Origin: Cloeon dipterum
Taxonomy: Eukaryota; Arthropoda; Insecta; Ephemeroptera; Baetidae
Direction of reading: 5' to 3'
Assembly: GCF_949628265.1 (NCBI RefSeq)
Contig: NC_088786.1
Coordinates: 16,306,001-16,370,000 of the forward strand
DNA: 64,000 bases
Part shown: piece by piece, positions 35,401 through 48,800 of the stretch
Layout of the letters: each line of letters starts with the position of its first letter
Numbering within the stretch: the first letter of the stretch is position 1
The notes under the pieces: generated by a model
What the model was told of the DNA's origin: nothing
What the model saw: the letters and a program-made list of their open reading frames with translations, nothing else
Databases searched by the model: none
Made by a program: the position numbers and the translations under genes

Positions 35401-36657
35401 TGACAACTTGGAAAAGGAGACTCGCCGACTGCATCCGAACACCCGCGTTCCAGTCATGAAGTTCATGCAAAATTGCCGGAAGCATCTTTGAAGTTTCTCG
35501 TTGCATTAACGCTCTGCATCCAACACCTGGCCTGTTTTCTGATTGGAAAAAAATTAGGTTAAAGCAAATTCTTTGTCCAATCTAGGATAGGAAATACACA
35601 CCTTCCAGAGGATAATCAGGTAAATGAATTAAGCCATAGTCGAGTTCAATTTTCAAGGACTCTTCATTTTCTTCTTCATATTTTTTACCAGCTTTGTTCC
35701 AGACCTCACAAGCAAGGTCTTGAACCTCTGGCATTTCGTCGTCCATTCTACAAAAGAAAATTTAGTCGAGAAAAACTTAACATGGGAGGGTCTTTTACCC
35801 TGTCACAACTAAAGGTATGATACGACAAAAATGGGAATATCTGTCGGGCAAGTTGATAAGCCAGTCCCCACCGACGCTGACTACCTCCTTCCGGACAGCA
35901 GGAGATGAGTCGTAGAGTCGCTCTCCTAAAATGTGAGCGACTTTTTCAACCAGGTTGTGGCTGCCATACTTCACAACAACGCCTGTTAGAGTAAATGATT
36001 AAAAATACTTTCAATTTGATAGAAAAAATTCATACCGATAGCAGATATAAAAGCGACTCGGACCTTGCTATGCTTGTGAGCAGTGCCCTGTTTTAAGGAT
36101 TTCAGGAATGACTCCGATTGGACGTGAAATGTTTTAGGGGAGGCCTGGGCCACGATTTTTACGCTTTCGCAACTAGCTAACTTGACGTCAGCAAAATTGT
36201 CCAATAAGGACGCGCTGAGGATATTGCACAGAGAATTTAAGTGCGGAACCAAGTCACAACCAAAAACCTTCGTAATAGCAACTACAAGGAGTTTGATCAA
36301 GAGCAGTCGGACTTCCTCTGAAGGTTCCTGCTTGTCAGTGTTAGAGATCCTCTGTTCAATAACGGCCAGAATGAATGTCAGATGTTGTTCAGCTGAGGAA
36401 GACATTGGCAAGAAATCAATGACCAACTTCACGGCCGCTTCTCGGCAGGCTTCTGACGTGTCGCTGAACACTTTTAGCAAGTCATTGAGGACGATGTCAA
36501 ATTCTTTAGCTTTGGCATCCTCCTCCAGATCATTCAGGTAAGAACGGATTTTTCCAATGGTGGCTTTTCTGTTAAATTTGTTTTCATCGGCCAGTCCGCG
36601 ACGAAAATTCATGAGCACTTCCCTGGGGAGATCAGCAGGGTCAGGGTGTTCGGACAT
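32407..36657 (-). CDS. DNAAF5: Dynein axonemal assembly factor 5 (HEATR2)
   Basis: HEAT-repeat cytosolic factor that pre-assembles axonemal dynein arms for cilia and flagella; in insects it would serve sperm and chordotonal neurons. Exons 5' to 3': 36036-36657, 35799-35982, 35602-35747, 35303-35526, 33859-34056, 33640-33802, 33426-33584, 33174-33353, 32831-33109, 32600-32779, 32407-32540; 2469 bases, 822 residues (human 855). HEAT units are seen in LRLLIKLL-type helices, SEACREAAVKLVIDFLP, HKHSKVRVAFISAIG, SSPAVRKEVVSVGGDWLINL followed by PDRYSHF, and DWNAGVRMQSASLLFQV. The start MSEHPDPADLPREVLMNF is the only upstream ATG in frame. The 1.25 kb intron 34057-35302 carries a U2 snRNA gene in the same orientation. 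Confidence 0.9.
34321..34509 (-). ncRNA. U2: U2 small nuclear RNA
   Basis: The reverse strand begins ATCGCTTCTCGGCCTTTTGG at 34509, the universal U2 5' end. It continues with the branch-point recognition sequence GTAGTA within AGTGTAGTATCTGTTC, a stem-loop, the Sm-type site GATTTTTGG and the 3' stem-loop GGCCTGGTATTGCAGTACC, ending near 34321 for about 189 bases, the normal U2 length. All functional elements look intact. It sits within an intron of DNAAF5 on the same strand. The proximal sequence element expected about 40-60 bases upstream (34550-34570) cannot be assigned with certainty, and downstream sequence near 34310 (ATTAAACTAATAAAAG) could be the 3' box. Confidence 0.97.
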
Positions 36658-37630
36658 CTTTGCAGACTGCAGAGTAGATCACTATGACAGTGAAACATAC
36701 GATAAGTACATACATTATATAATATCCATACAATTTTTTTAAAGAGAAAAGATCTGTTACAAACCTTTGGTGAATGTTGTTTGGGAAAATCAGTAGTACG
36801 TATTTCATAAAAAAAAAGAACTTTCAATGTGTTATTGATGGTATGACTGTATATCTACATACATAGGCCCACAATTAATGCTACTGTGTTTTAGATTTTA
36901 CATATTAATGCATAATATTACATGAATACAGTCATAATACTATACATCAACCAATTTTATCCTCGAACGTGAAAGACTGCTGATATCAAACGGAACAATA
37001 TGTATTATGTATATAGATACACAGACAATCAATTAATGCCACCTTCCAAATCACAAACATAATTCAGCGTTTCCATGGAGAGCGTGTCAGCGTGAGCGCA
37101 CGTGAGCGTGAGAAGAGCGATCCGTTACGAAGTTACGATGTTGTGGTCTGGTTCTGGATACGGATACGGTTAAGGAGAGTTCCTTAGTTACGATCTGCGA
37201 TCTGCATGGTGCATGCTGAATGTGAATGTGAATTGTGAATGCCCATGCCGGTTTTGTTATTATTTTGTTATGGAGGCGGAGTCTAAAGTCTAAATCTCCG
37301 GATTCGGTTGCTGAAACACTCGTAGTCACGTGGCTTTAGGTAATATGCTTCTATTGGCTGCGCGACTGAATCTCTTGCCGAAACACTCAGCCATCTTTGT
37401 GGGCAACTGTATGCAGTACGGAGGTAAACAGCTGGTAAACAAAACATTAAAAACCGTGAAAACCAGTTAAACCTTATAGAAGCCAAAATTTCAAAATATC
37501 TACCAGCTCTTGCCGAAGGTCTGCAACTTCTGCCATTGCCTTCTACCCATGTAGTATACAGATATCCTTCGCCCTGCAGAGTGCGTACGAGTGGCAGGCA
37601 GGTGACAAGTCTCAGTTGTAATTTAAAACG
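36658..37630. promoter_or_regulatory. DNAAF5 / THAP-gene divergent promoter region
   Basis: 973 bases. 36840-37030 is AT-rich. 37080-37275 is a patch of short tandem near-duplications (tgagcg, ttacga, gatacg, gatctgc, gaatgt units). 37500-37620 probably holds the 5' UTR of the THAP gene. No coding support. Confidence 0.5.
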
Positions 37631-40600
37631 ATGGAACCCACGCAGCTAGATGTCAATAATGCGAGCAAGGCTTCTTTAGAAATGCCACCCCCGTCTGATG
37701 ATGAAGGTGATAATAAGAAATCTAGATTTTATCATAATAAGGATATTATTTGCGAACCAAGTATTTTTAACAAACTTATTGGCTATTTCATTATATTTAG
37801 CAAATGAACTGACGTCACTTAAAAATAATTCCTCTCATCTATGCATGTATATTTAAATTTGCAACTTGTCAACGTGCAGGGATTTATTGCTTAAAAAAGA
37901 AGAAACTTAAAGTTTTGCTATTGCTGAATTTATTAAGGAAGTTTGTGAAATTTTAAAATCATAATATGAACCATCTTTAGTACATAGATCCGCATATTAT
38001 ATTATATACTGTATTTTTATATGTATCTATTGCAAAAAACAAAATTGTATAGCTACATGCTCTGTTTAACACGTCATAGCTGATGTTCCATGGAAACAAC
38101 CACCGTGGCCACTACCACCAATTAAATGGAAAGTCACATACTGTGCTGTGCGTGGTTGTCCAAACATGAGGAACAATTTGAAAATCAATAGTGAATACGG
38201 CATTTCTTTTCACCGATTTCCCAAAAATCTAATTAGGTGAGTAAATTAGGTCGTCCATTTTATGGATCTAACAATAAGTATGGACAAAATTGTATCTTAA
38301 ATTATTTCAGGTGCAAAAAATGGCTGGACTTTTGCGACAATGAAATGCTTAGCGACTATCAATTAGAAAGTTTATTCAGCAAGTCAGTGATTTGCTGCTG
38401 GCACTTTGAACCCTCTGAAATTTCAGAAGATGGTCGAAGCAGACTTCTTTACAATGGACTTGTACCTCACGTGAGACCACCACGCGATAGAAAAGTCATT
38501 GAAATATTGTCAGATAATGATATTCCCCAATGTGACAAAAAAGATGGGCAAGAATCCACTAACAAGTATAAACCCTTTAGACATTTCTCTCTAGCAGTCT
38601 CCTAACTTATTGTTATCATCTACAGATGCTACTTGCCAGTGCGACCAATTCACCCCAGGAAAAAACCAAATGTGCTTCGAGTCACTACCTTTAGTGCATT
38701 GCAATTTGAGCAGGCTTTGGCTCCAAAAAATATTCTTGATCTATCAGAATCAAAAAACGTTTTAATCCTTCCTAAGCAACCAAGGTATTGCATTTAGCAA
38801 AAGCGTTCTTGCGATTGATTAATTGTTTTATTGATCAGGCTAACTACGGTTAATGCTACAGCAAACCAGTCCTTGTTGCCAGTTCAAGCTATTCAAAGAA
38901 TTGTGTGGAGCAAGAGGTACCATGGAGCTAAATTCAATATAAATGGAACGCGCAATTATTATTTATTTTCTCAGGCCTCAAAATTCCCTACCTGTTGTTA
39001 GTTCATCAACAACCACTTTGGGTTCAGATACAACTAAAAAAAGTATGATGCCCAACTCAGCAATTTTTTGCCCTGCTCGAAAGAGGTAAGTCAGAATTTT
39101 TTTGCAAGAAACCAATCCCAATCCTGTTTAGATTGGTCAAGGTGCATGAAATATCAAAAGATGTCGGGCGGACAACTGGTCGCAGCAACTCGGAGTAATG
39201 AATATTAATTATCTCATTTTCATTATAGTAATTATTATTATTCTTTCAGAAGTGCCCCTGTGTCGGAGAATTCTGCAAGCCAAGATGACGAAAACTACAA
39301 GTATATTTATGCCATGACTTCAACATTAAATTGTTTGTAATTTTTATATCAGTAGATTTGGAAAGACGCTGGACGCTCTATCATCAGCAAGAGTTATCTA
39401 CATCTTGCTGGGTCCTAGTTTAACAGGTGTGGTCCCTTTGGAAACATTAATATCTGCCAGCACAAAAAACTCAATGGGCTCAGGAAATTCTCTTGAAATA
39501 GAAAGGTGTATTTTGATTTTGATTTTTTTTTCTTCAAATATTAAGATCTATTACAGCTCAGGAAAGCAAACTGATTTGACTGAATCGGAAAATCCAAATA
39601 GTGCGGATATTGAAATGTGCAAAAGTACCTCATCCAGCCCCTCTGAGGAACCTGTTCCTATGAAAAAGCTGAAGCTATCCATCAACGCGGAGAATGCCTC
39701 TGAAATGCAGAATGAATCTGGCAAAGATAATGACACGCCTCATCCAAAATTACCGGGCTTAACGCCGTTTAATCCAAAGGGTTCTTGTGGCATGATGCTT
39801 AAAGGTTACAAGCCCACCGAATCATACCTCTATGCTGTGACAGACGCGGTCACTTGGAATGTACCCAATGGAGTGCTGCTGTTTTTTTACAAAAATCGCT
39901 TAGACCCGGCGCTGTCTGGAAGAATATCCACCAAACCTAATATTTTAAGCAGAAATTCCGGAATGTTGTCAAAATATCTGGTGCCTAAGATTAGGCATAT
40001 TGGCCATGCAATATTTTGGAAGGGAGAAATCATCACAAAGGAATTCTTATCAACACCTCCTGCAACAACAGAAGAAATATTTACAAGTTCTTATGCTGAG
40101 AGCACAAGCCATTTTTTCGAGATTCCAAGAAGAACTTTGACTGGCATAACAGAGGATTATCCAAACTGTGGTATTTATGAAATTTTTTATACGAGTTCAT
40201 TTAATTATTAAATGATTGCAGGCGTAAATGATAACAAATCTTCAGATCCGCTTGAAATATATGATGAAAAATGGGAAGTTTCTCAAAGAAGCACTCCAGA
40301 GACCCAAGGCAGCGGGTCAAATTTCAACGAGAATGTGTCCAGTTCAAGAGTTCTTCCCGTTTTGGGCGTCACTCCTTCCTTCCTACCCCAAACAATGATG
40401 CCTAGTGCCATCATACAGAAAGTACCTTCGAGCACCCAGCCAAATACAAAATTGTTAGTGATGACCAATGGCACACTGAAGACCGTGGTAGCGGTGGATC
40501 CTGTGCAGGTGCCACAGTATGCTGTGCACGCCTTTCAAGCGCCAGTTGCTACAAAAGAGAAACATAAAGGTGGAGAGAAAGTGAACACTCTTCGGATTCC

Positions 40601-42176
40601 TGCTAGTCTCATTCCCATCCTAAAAGATAAACTTCCCATGCTGATTGGCAAGGAGGGCGAGTTCAAAGTTGGAAAAAGCAGCTTCCAGCAAATCCTTGGC
40701 GTACTGGATGAATTTAACTTCAAAGTAGACAAATCTGGCCGAGTTTTGAGGAAGAGTAAGTTTCAAGCAAATCACATTAATACGACTTCAGGGCAACCTT
40801 TATCCACCCAAGAAGGACCTGCGAAAGAATCAGGTTTGCACACATGCTTAATCACCTCTAAATTAATTCAAACATATCGTGAAATTATTAATTCTTCCTC
40901 CATGCAGATGCCGAGAAGAAACGAAAGGTGATCAAGGGCCCTGTTGAAAAAATGCACAAGGAAATTGTTCTGCTCAGGCGAAGAAACAAGTATTTAACAA
41001 AGCAGCTTGAGAAGTCCAGAAATAGACCATTGACAAAACAACAGAAGCGGGAAGCGACAATAGAAACCCTGAGGGATGTTTTTAGCGAAGATCAGTTCAT
41101 GTTTTTCATCAGTCAGTTTACTAATGCGACCAAGGCAGGGAGTTATGGCCACAGATATGAGCCAAAGCTATATGACTTCTGTGCATCTTTGTACCTTGAG
41201 AGTCGCAGAGTGTACAGAAAACTCAGAATGATGTTTCATCTGCCAGACTACAAGAGCGTTCTAAAAAACGTAGCAACTCCTCAGTATTTTGTGTTTCCAA
41301 AAAAACAACACAAGAAGGCAACAAGTAGTCTAGATGCTTCTACTAGCACAAGGTATATCATTAAGAACTGCAAACATTTTTCAATTGATCTGGTTCATAC
41401 ATTTTAGTTGTGAAGGTAAAATGAAGATTGAAGGCCACAACAGTAACAGGTATTAAATGTGTCATATTTTTACAATATTGCTGTAGAACTTTTAGTTTCG
41501 ATTTCAAACAAATGCATCAAATGGAAAACTACTGTAATAATTACAAAAAGGTTGAAGGTTACATAAATCTTTCTTGATTTCATTATATGCCTGTACCAGG
41601 AAAGGAAAAAGCTTAAATGTGCACTTTGTTGATGCAACAGAGGCAGCGTAAGGCTACATAATACAATGTAATCTGTCATTGAGATGCAACACAAAGTGAG
41701 AGAACACAATTTCCATTACATGTTGTTCTTATTGGTACATGCAATTTTTTTAGTTTTCATAGAAAAACCTTGGATCTTCATGTGTCAATCAAAAAATCGA
41801 CTCATATATACTATTTTTTTATTACATTCTTATTTTCGTATTATTAGAATGAAAGCTTGTAAATTTTATTAATTTTTCGTTTTCTTTCAGGGAATCTCGT
41901 CTGAGAGATATCGCTATAGAAGTGACTGCTGAACAACCTGATAATACTCGGGATGAAATCGCCATTAAGGATGAGGGCATGTAAATATGTGAACTTTTTC
42001 ATAAAATGTCATTTTTTAACTGAGCGAAATTATTATTTTTTAAGTTTTTTTGCAGGAAAATAGATTACTGGAAAATCTATGACAGCTGCTTGAATATGTT
42101 TCTAACTAAAAAGATGTCGATAGTGCTTCCAGGCCCTAGCAGTAAGGTTTTTAGTAATGTAAAATTCAAAATTTGA
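37631..42176 (+). CDS. THAP-domain protein with P-element-transposase-like C-terminal segment
   Basis: Probable nuclear DNA-binding protein. Fourteen exons: 37631-37706, 38080-38236, 38311-38565, 38626-38784, 38839-38916, 38975-39085, 39132-39194, 39250-39300, 39353-39505, 39557-40170, 40222-40833, 40908-41352, 41891-41980, 42056-42176; 994 residues, phases consistent and mostly phase 2. Residues about 45-125 form the THAP zinc finger: YCAVRGCPN gives the first Cys pair, CCWHF the second Cys and His, with FHRFPKN between and a closing YNGLVPHVRPP. A long low-complexity middle follows. Near residue 780 come the SV40-like nuclear signal KKRKV, a basic coiled coil (LLRRRNKYLTKQLEK), then a segment (FCASLYLESRRVYRKLRMMF, HLPDYKSVLKN) like the helix-turn-helix region of P-element/THAP9 transposases. 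No RNase H core follows. The last exons are uncertain; a stop at 41982-41984 is the alternative end. Confidence 0.78.
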
Positions 42177-42881
42177 ATCATTGTTCTCCACCTATCACAG
42201 TTGAAAATATATTTTGTAGTACAATAATATCCCATAGTTTTCAATGGAAAAAATATCCCACTACATACGTCACTTTTACTTTATAATTATCAAATTTTTT
42301 ATGTTATCCTTTTTGCATTTTACTAAAACTTGTTTGTTTACATTTTATTTTTTTAAGAGCAAAGAGCCCAGGTTCATTTTTTAACCATTTCAACTAAACT
42401 TTGTAAGATGCAATAAGCACGCACGTGATTTAATTTTTTGAAGTCGGTATAGAGTAGGAGCAAGAGTAATTATATACATACATATAAAAAATCCGCACTT
42501 AGTATATTTACAGGGAAATTGTCCTGTAGCAACTCCAGCCTGTTGAGCAGCCTACCTCGCTTACTTCTATTCAAAACACCCTTTTAAATTGGCTTTCAAC
42601 TGATGGAAATACTCTTGACTTAGCTAAGACATTTTTTCCCGCTCTAGATTTTTTAAGAATATATGCTGCACACTTTACGTTAAGTAATGTTTGGCTGTAA
42701 ATCCAATAAATTCAAGACAGAAAAGTAAGGAAAGAAGCGTTTTTTTTGTCCTTTTCCTTCGCGCCACTTTTTTGCTGAGGTCTCATCTTGTTCAGTTGGT
42801 CATCCTTATTAAGGGGATAGGATCATTGGCAGCAATGAGCAGCTGCAGCAGTTGTTCTGCTACCAAACACAAATAGAGTCA

Positions 42882-45800
42882 ATGGCGACGGACAGTTCTT
42901 GTGATAGTTCTACTGCACCTATAGATTTTCATTTATCTTCTTCAACAGATGATGGTGGCAGCAGATTTCTGAGCCACGGAGAAAAGTGTCCATTGTGCAA
43001 GAAATGCCGTAGCAAATTTTACTGCAGAGATTGCGTTAGGAGAGGAGACTTCTACCGATCAACTGCGCTCATGGAGGACAGGTATACAATCATCATTTCT
43101 GCGTAAAAATCGTAATATTGTAATTGGTCCTTACGAACAATTGCGTTCAACCTTGCACGCGACGAAGGAAAGATTTCCTATGCCAAAGTACACACGCTTA
43201 CGAAGCATGTTGTGCATTTTATGTTGAATTCATTCGCAGAAGCATAATTTTACTAGAACCATTTACGACTTGATGAGAATGGCTAATTTTTTAATGAATA
43301 GGAATTATTGCAATATAATTGGTGCTAGCAGAAACATAATGCGTAACATATGTACGCTGAACATGCACATTTTGCTCAAGATTATCAAGATGCGATTTAC
43401 TCTACAGACATGCGCCAAAACAATCACTTAATTCTACTTATTATCCGTTATTGATAAAATTATCTTGAAAATCATTTAATTATTCATTTATTTTATCTGT
43501 TGAGCATCGCTTTGCAACGTTATTCGTTGGCATTTCATTGAGCTGGATTGACAGTGTTTAATAAATCTGATACATTTTATAAAAAAATTATAGATATAAA
43601 TAAATCTGATAATATACAATAAATATTTCAACACCATTATTAAACAAGTAAGAAATCTATTCACTCGAAGGAAATTATGATAAATCAATATTTATAAAGG
43701 ACTTTCACTCTTAACTATCCATCCTGAGAACAGCGCAGACATTACGCATAATATAAGTTGGTTTTCATTGACAATCATATTTATTATGGCTCAATCAAAA
43801 AGCCAACACGTTTTTTAGTTTTAAATTAATCTTTATTGTGGTTCAACAGGGCTATTCTGCCCCCATGCAAGTGTCATATCCAGACAAATAAAAATACATA
43901 GTAATATATCAACATAAACATAAAAAGGGTAGTAAATTTGTTTAAGTACTCTTACTTGAAGAACTGCTCCTTTAAAAAATCTTGGAATGCACTTCAGTTT
44001 TCTATCAGGCACAGATTTGGTGGAAGATTGCTCCACAGGCGGTAGCATTTGATTTGAACTTGATAGTAGTTTTTAGGCACTTCCACACATACAGAGTGAG
44101 CCAGCAGTTTTATTCTTCGCACTCTCGTCCTGCCAAAAATATTGGCAACATGCATTTTGGATTGTGGCTACTAAAAAGAGCTCAATTAAGGTGGACTGAT
44201 TTTGTGCAAAATTATGTCTACCTAAAACATGCAGGTTTGTTCTATCTACTACGTTCAATATTTGAAATTTAAAAAAACTTTTTTTCCACGTTTAACATAA
44301 TGTATTTATTTACTCTGCAATACTTGGAGCTTATTTGATTGACAAGCACTGAGATTGCAATAAACAGTATCACCGTAGGCAAAATTACTCTTGGAATTGC
44401 GAATAGGAATTTTATTTAAAACCAATTACAAAAAAATGTTTCATTTCCTTTCGAGGAAATCAGAATGCAAATATCAGTTCTCACGTATTTATTAAGAAAC
44501 AGAGTTTTACAACGCAACAAAAATAAACCCTTGGGTTGTGAAAAAATGCAGTTCAATGGAAATCTATAATACCTCGTCTATTTTTTTTTTCTTTTCAAAA
44601 TTGGCCTTCATATCAGATAATGGACTTGCGGCATTTTCCTGCTGCGTCCCTTCTGGAGCCCGGTGAGCAATTGAGGAGGGGCGCTTCAATGATGTGGCGG
44701 TTGCCCAGAGCCGGGGCGCAGTTGAGTTCCATAGTGGTTTCGTTCACCGTGAGCACACTTCCCAGCTGGATGGTGTTGCAGGGGCCGTCGGGCGTGTCCA
44801 GGGGAATGCATTGGTCGCTCCTGCGCGGCTTGACCTGGCCATCAGGGCATCGGTTGTGTGTGCACCTCACCTTGCGGCTGGTCTTTGAGAATACCAAGAA
44901 CTCGTGTTCTTTGCAGGGTCCACGGCGGAAGAGCGGGAAGCACTTCTCCTGCAAGCCAAACATAGTTGTTTTCGTTGCCCATTATTGATCAAGGATCTGG
45001 TTGTATTTGTTTATTTTTTAACTAAACTTTAGGCAATAAACTCCTAAAGCGTGTGCATTCAAAACAACCATCTTAATCCTAGCTGATCTCCGCTGGGGGT
45101 CAAAAGGCGGAGATAAAACTGAAAATTCGTCTGACCTGACAATGAGATATGATTTTATGTCAACGGTCAATGCACCTTATCTGTCGGTTTGGGCTTCCAG
45201 TAGACATGAGCCGGTTTGCAGTCGCAGGCGCCTTCGCCGGTTTCAGTCAGGGTGACGTGCATGCCTTGCGGACAATACGACGTGTCTCTGACCTGGACGC
45301 AGGTGTCGTTGAAATGCACCGACGGGAACTTGCAAGCTGCCTTCTTGCAAATGGGCTTGAGTCTGTCCTCGCTCATGACCAGCCACTCGCCAGTTTCGCA
45401 CGGACCTATGGGGTGGCATCCAAATTAACTCCATTAACCGACAAGACTTTGTATACCTTTGGCGAGCAGAGTTTCGCACTCGCTGGTCCTCTCGAACCAC
45501 ACGGTCTGGTTCAGGGAAATGGAGCACTCCTTGTTGGGCCCCTCGAGGATTGTCTGCTGTCGCAGGGCACGGCCCTTGGTGCTGGCTCTCGCAGCCGGCT
45601 CGACCATGTTGATCTTGTCATTTTTCGCCAGGTCCATGGCGAACAGGAAAAGCACGATCAAAAAGGCGTAGAGATTTGCTGCGTTGGCCTCCATCTCCGC
45701 TGAGCGCCCCAGCAACACTAAACTCGCTCACTATTATTGAAAGCCGGCGGCGCACTTGGCCATAACTGTGTCACTGCCTGTGCTCTTTGCTATTGTTGTA

Positions 45801-48800
45801 TGCAGTTTGCTACTTCCGTTCTGCGTATTTGCAAATCACTTACTGGAACCAGGTTTCGCTAAGAATTACTTAAAGCAATTAAAATAACGAATCGAGTTTA
45901 TTAAATATATATGTATTAAATTATGTTTGTATTATTTATAGCTTTAATTCGCCGTTAAATAAATAAACTAGTCTGGCAACTCATGCCAGAGTGGGGTCAG
46001 TAACGGGATTGTGTGTCAAATAATCAAAGATTAAAACTTTTATTTCGCTTCTCATCCTTATACAACTGTAGTTGTCTAATGCGTGCACTCGTAACGAAAG
46101 CAATGCAGAACATGCATTATATGAAAGCGCATCGAAATTCACAATAATTTTTTTAATGCAATTCAGCGCCACGTAATGGCATTCAGAGGAAATGATTATA
46201 TACTATTCATACATTCAAAGCGTAGGCCATATTTTCCGCTGGTTTAATCTGGATTTTACTGGGTGAAGTGGCAAAAATCAACCAATTTTATAAACATCAG
46301 GAATAACAAAGTATGTTTCATTCTTTAGATTGTAAACCTTTTTCTGATAAGTCATTTGAATTTAGTTGAAAATTACCTTTGGGCGTAATTTAATTATGAC
46401 TTGACGTCTGCGACAGGTCTGTCTGATTCAATTGCAATGCACAAACAATCAGTATCCTACGCGAAAAATTATAGTTCACATCCCTGTGTGCAGAACTATT
46501 TGCTTATTTTGGAGTACTCGTAAAAAAATATTTCCGTTCAATCCTTGATCATATTTAAAAAGGGTCTTTCATCTTTTGGCAGACCCTCTGCGATCGCAGG
46601 CCTGATTGGTTCGACGCACTTGCCGCTGAGCCAAAAATATCAAGAGCGTTGCGAAATGCATTACGCTGCTGGTGCGCATTTTCGCTTCTTCACGGCTCGA
46701 TCGCGTCCTTTTATCTTGTCGTGCGTTATGTGGTGCCGCAAATGCGTCCTGCTGGAGGTGGCCAGGAATCGGGGTCGCTGTGGCATTTGCGACCGGCAGA
46801 ATGTCAGTGAACCGGAAAGTTTTGTCGAAGAGTGAGTCAGTTGTTGACCCCTGCTTGCTCCAGAGATAAATATTTTGTTGTCAAATCGAATCTTAGTGCG
46901 TGCCAAAATATGTATGTCCATATTCCAACATCAATAATTTTTTAAGTCATTTCGGTTTTGACAATCTGATGCGTTTAAAAAATGGAAAAATTTATTTTGA
47001 TGACAGTGCGTTGTATTTTGTTTCTAATTGTCAATAAAATAATAGAATGATTGACCATTATTGTTCGCTAAAATTGACAGTAATAAAAATTAAGTTGCAC
47101 AATATGGACTTCTTATATGGAACAACCAACGATTTTCGGATTCGGATTGTCAACGTTCTAACTAAGAATAATTATTTTGTCCGCAGCTTTTCTGAAATGC
47201 AAGTACAGCTACAGAGAAAGAAGAGACTGAGGGCCGAATTGCAAGAGAGTTGTGAGGCCATACTAAAGAAGAAAGAGAGAGCAGAAAAGCTTGTAATTAC
47301 AATTTTGAGTTGAACCTAAAAGCACTTGACATAATGACCTTGATTTTTTCAGAGGAAAGATGTGGATGCCTGCAAAGAGAGAATTACGCTCTTGAAATCT
47401 ATATCGTCCCAATGCAAGAACGACTTCATTTCCGGTAACAATAACATTAATTGATTTACAGGTGTCACAATTGTAATTTTAGATCGGGCCATGGCTCGAG
47501 ATTTGACCCGTGAGAATAAGCTGCGCTCTGACCGACTTCCAGTTTATGAAAGCAAAGTAAATAGGCTAGAAGAGTTGGTTCAGGGCTCAAACTCCAAACT
47601 GGAATCCTCCCGTCGCGAACTACAAGTGAGATAGCGGAATTTAAAGTCTGTGCCATTCTCATATTTTTTTTTATCAATCGCAGGCATTGCAACAATTGAT
47701 TAAGTCAGTCGTGCAGAGGCGGGCGGAGCAACTGTTGAAATTCATTTTTCCAATCACAGAATTTATTCCTCAATGCAAAAGGTAACAGGATAAAAATTGC
47801 ATGAAAAGGTGCAGTTAATGTGATAATTTTGTATACAGTGAGCACTCTGATGGCATGGAGAAAATTCCGTTCGAAATCGCAGAGGCGTCCCAAATGACAT
47901 TTGTTAGAGGCCAATGGGTCGGCAGTGATAGCTCTGGGGAGGTGCACCACTGCATTGTTGCACCCATCCTTCCAACATCTGGCGATTACTCGGCCTACAA
48001 CATGTGGAGTAAGAGCTTCTTTATTTTGTTGCATAGTTTACTTGATTGTTATTACTATATTTTTTTTTTAAATTTAAGTTGCAACCAACAAGGATGGAGT
48101 TCACGGAGCTGGTGTGTCAACAGATAAAATTGAGCTGAATTCTGCGTATTCCATCACCGCAGCCTTGACCTACACGGCTCAACTTGTGAATGTCCTCGCT
48201 TTCTATTTGGACGTTAGACTTCCCAAGAAGCAGCATTACAGGTATTAAAATTATTGACCTTCTCACTAGAAACCGTTTTGTGATTAAATCCAGAGTTTAT
48301 CAATAATAGGAATTAACGTTTAAATTAAATTTCAGTGACTTTTGCAAAGCAGAGATGACAGATCAGCAGTTTGCTCGCAGAGTTGCGCGACTGAACGCAA
48401 ACGTCCTCCATCTGTGCTTCAGCCAAAACATTCCTCCGTCAGTACTCCACCCTACCCGAACACTGCACAACGTGCTTCAGCTTTTCAACAAAGACGTCAG
48501 TGATCTGGGAAGGTACACATATAAACGATGCCTTATGAGGTTTACTAAAATTCAAAATCCATTCTCTTGCAGACAAGGTCATGTGGAGGTTGACACAGAT
48601 CTAATAAGTTCGCTGGAGGATCAACTGATTCGCGATCTCGAGGCATTTGAAGGAGACGACGATGAGACGTGCTCTGATGGGGATGATGGAGACTGCCTTC
48701 CCGGTGGATGGGAATCGGTATATTTTTCTTAAGTTCGAGAACGCAGGAAATGATAAAAACCTTTTGACCAGGTTCCATCACTGCCGTACCAAGAGACTGG

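Noticed and set aside
45149-45703. 184-codon plus-strand frame in ATG14 intron 1
   Set aside because: Exact antisense of the DUF4789 gene, whose signal peptide, Cys pattern and splice sites are convincing.
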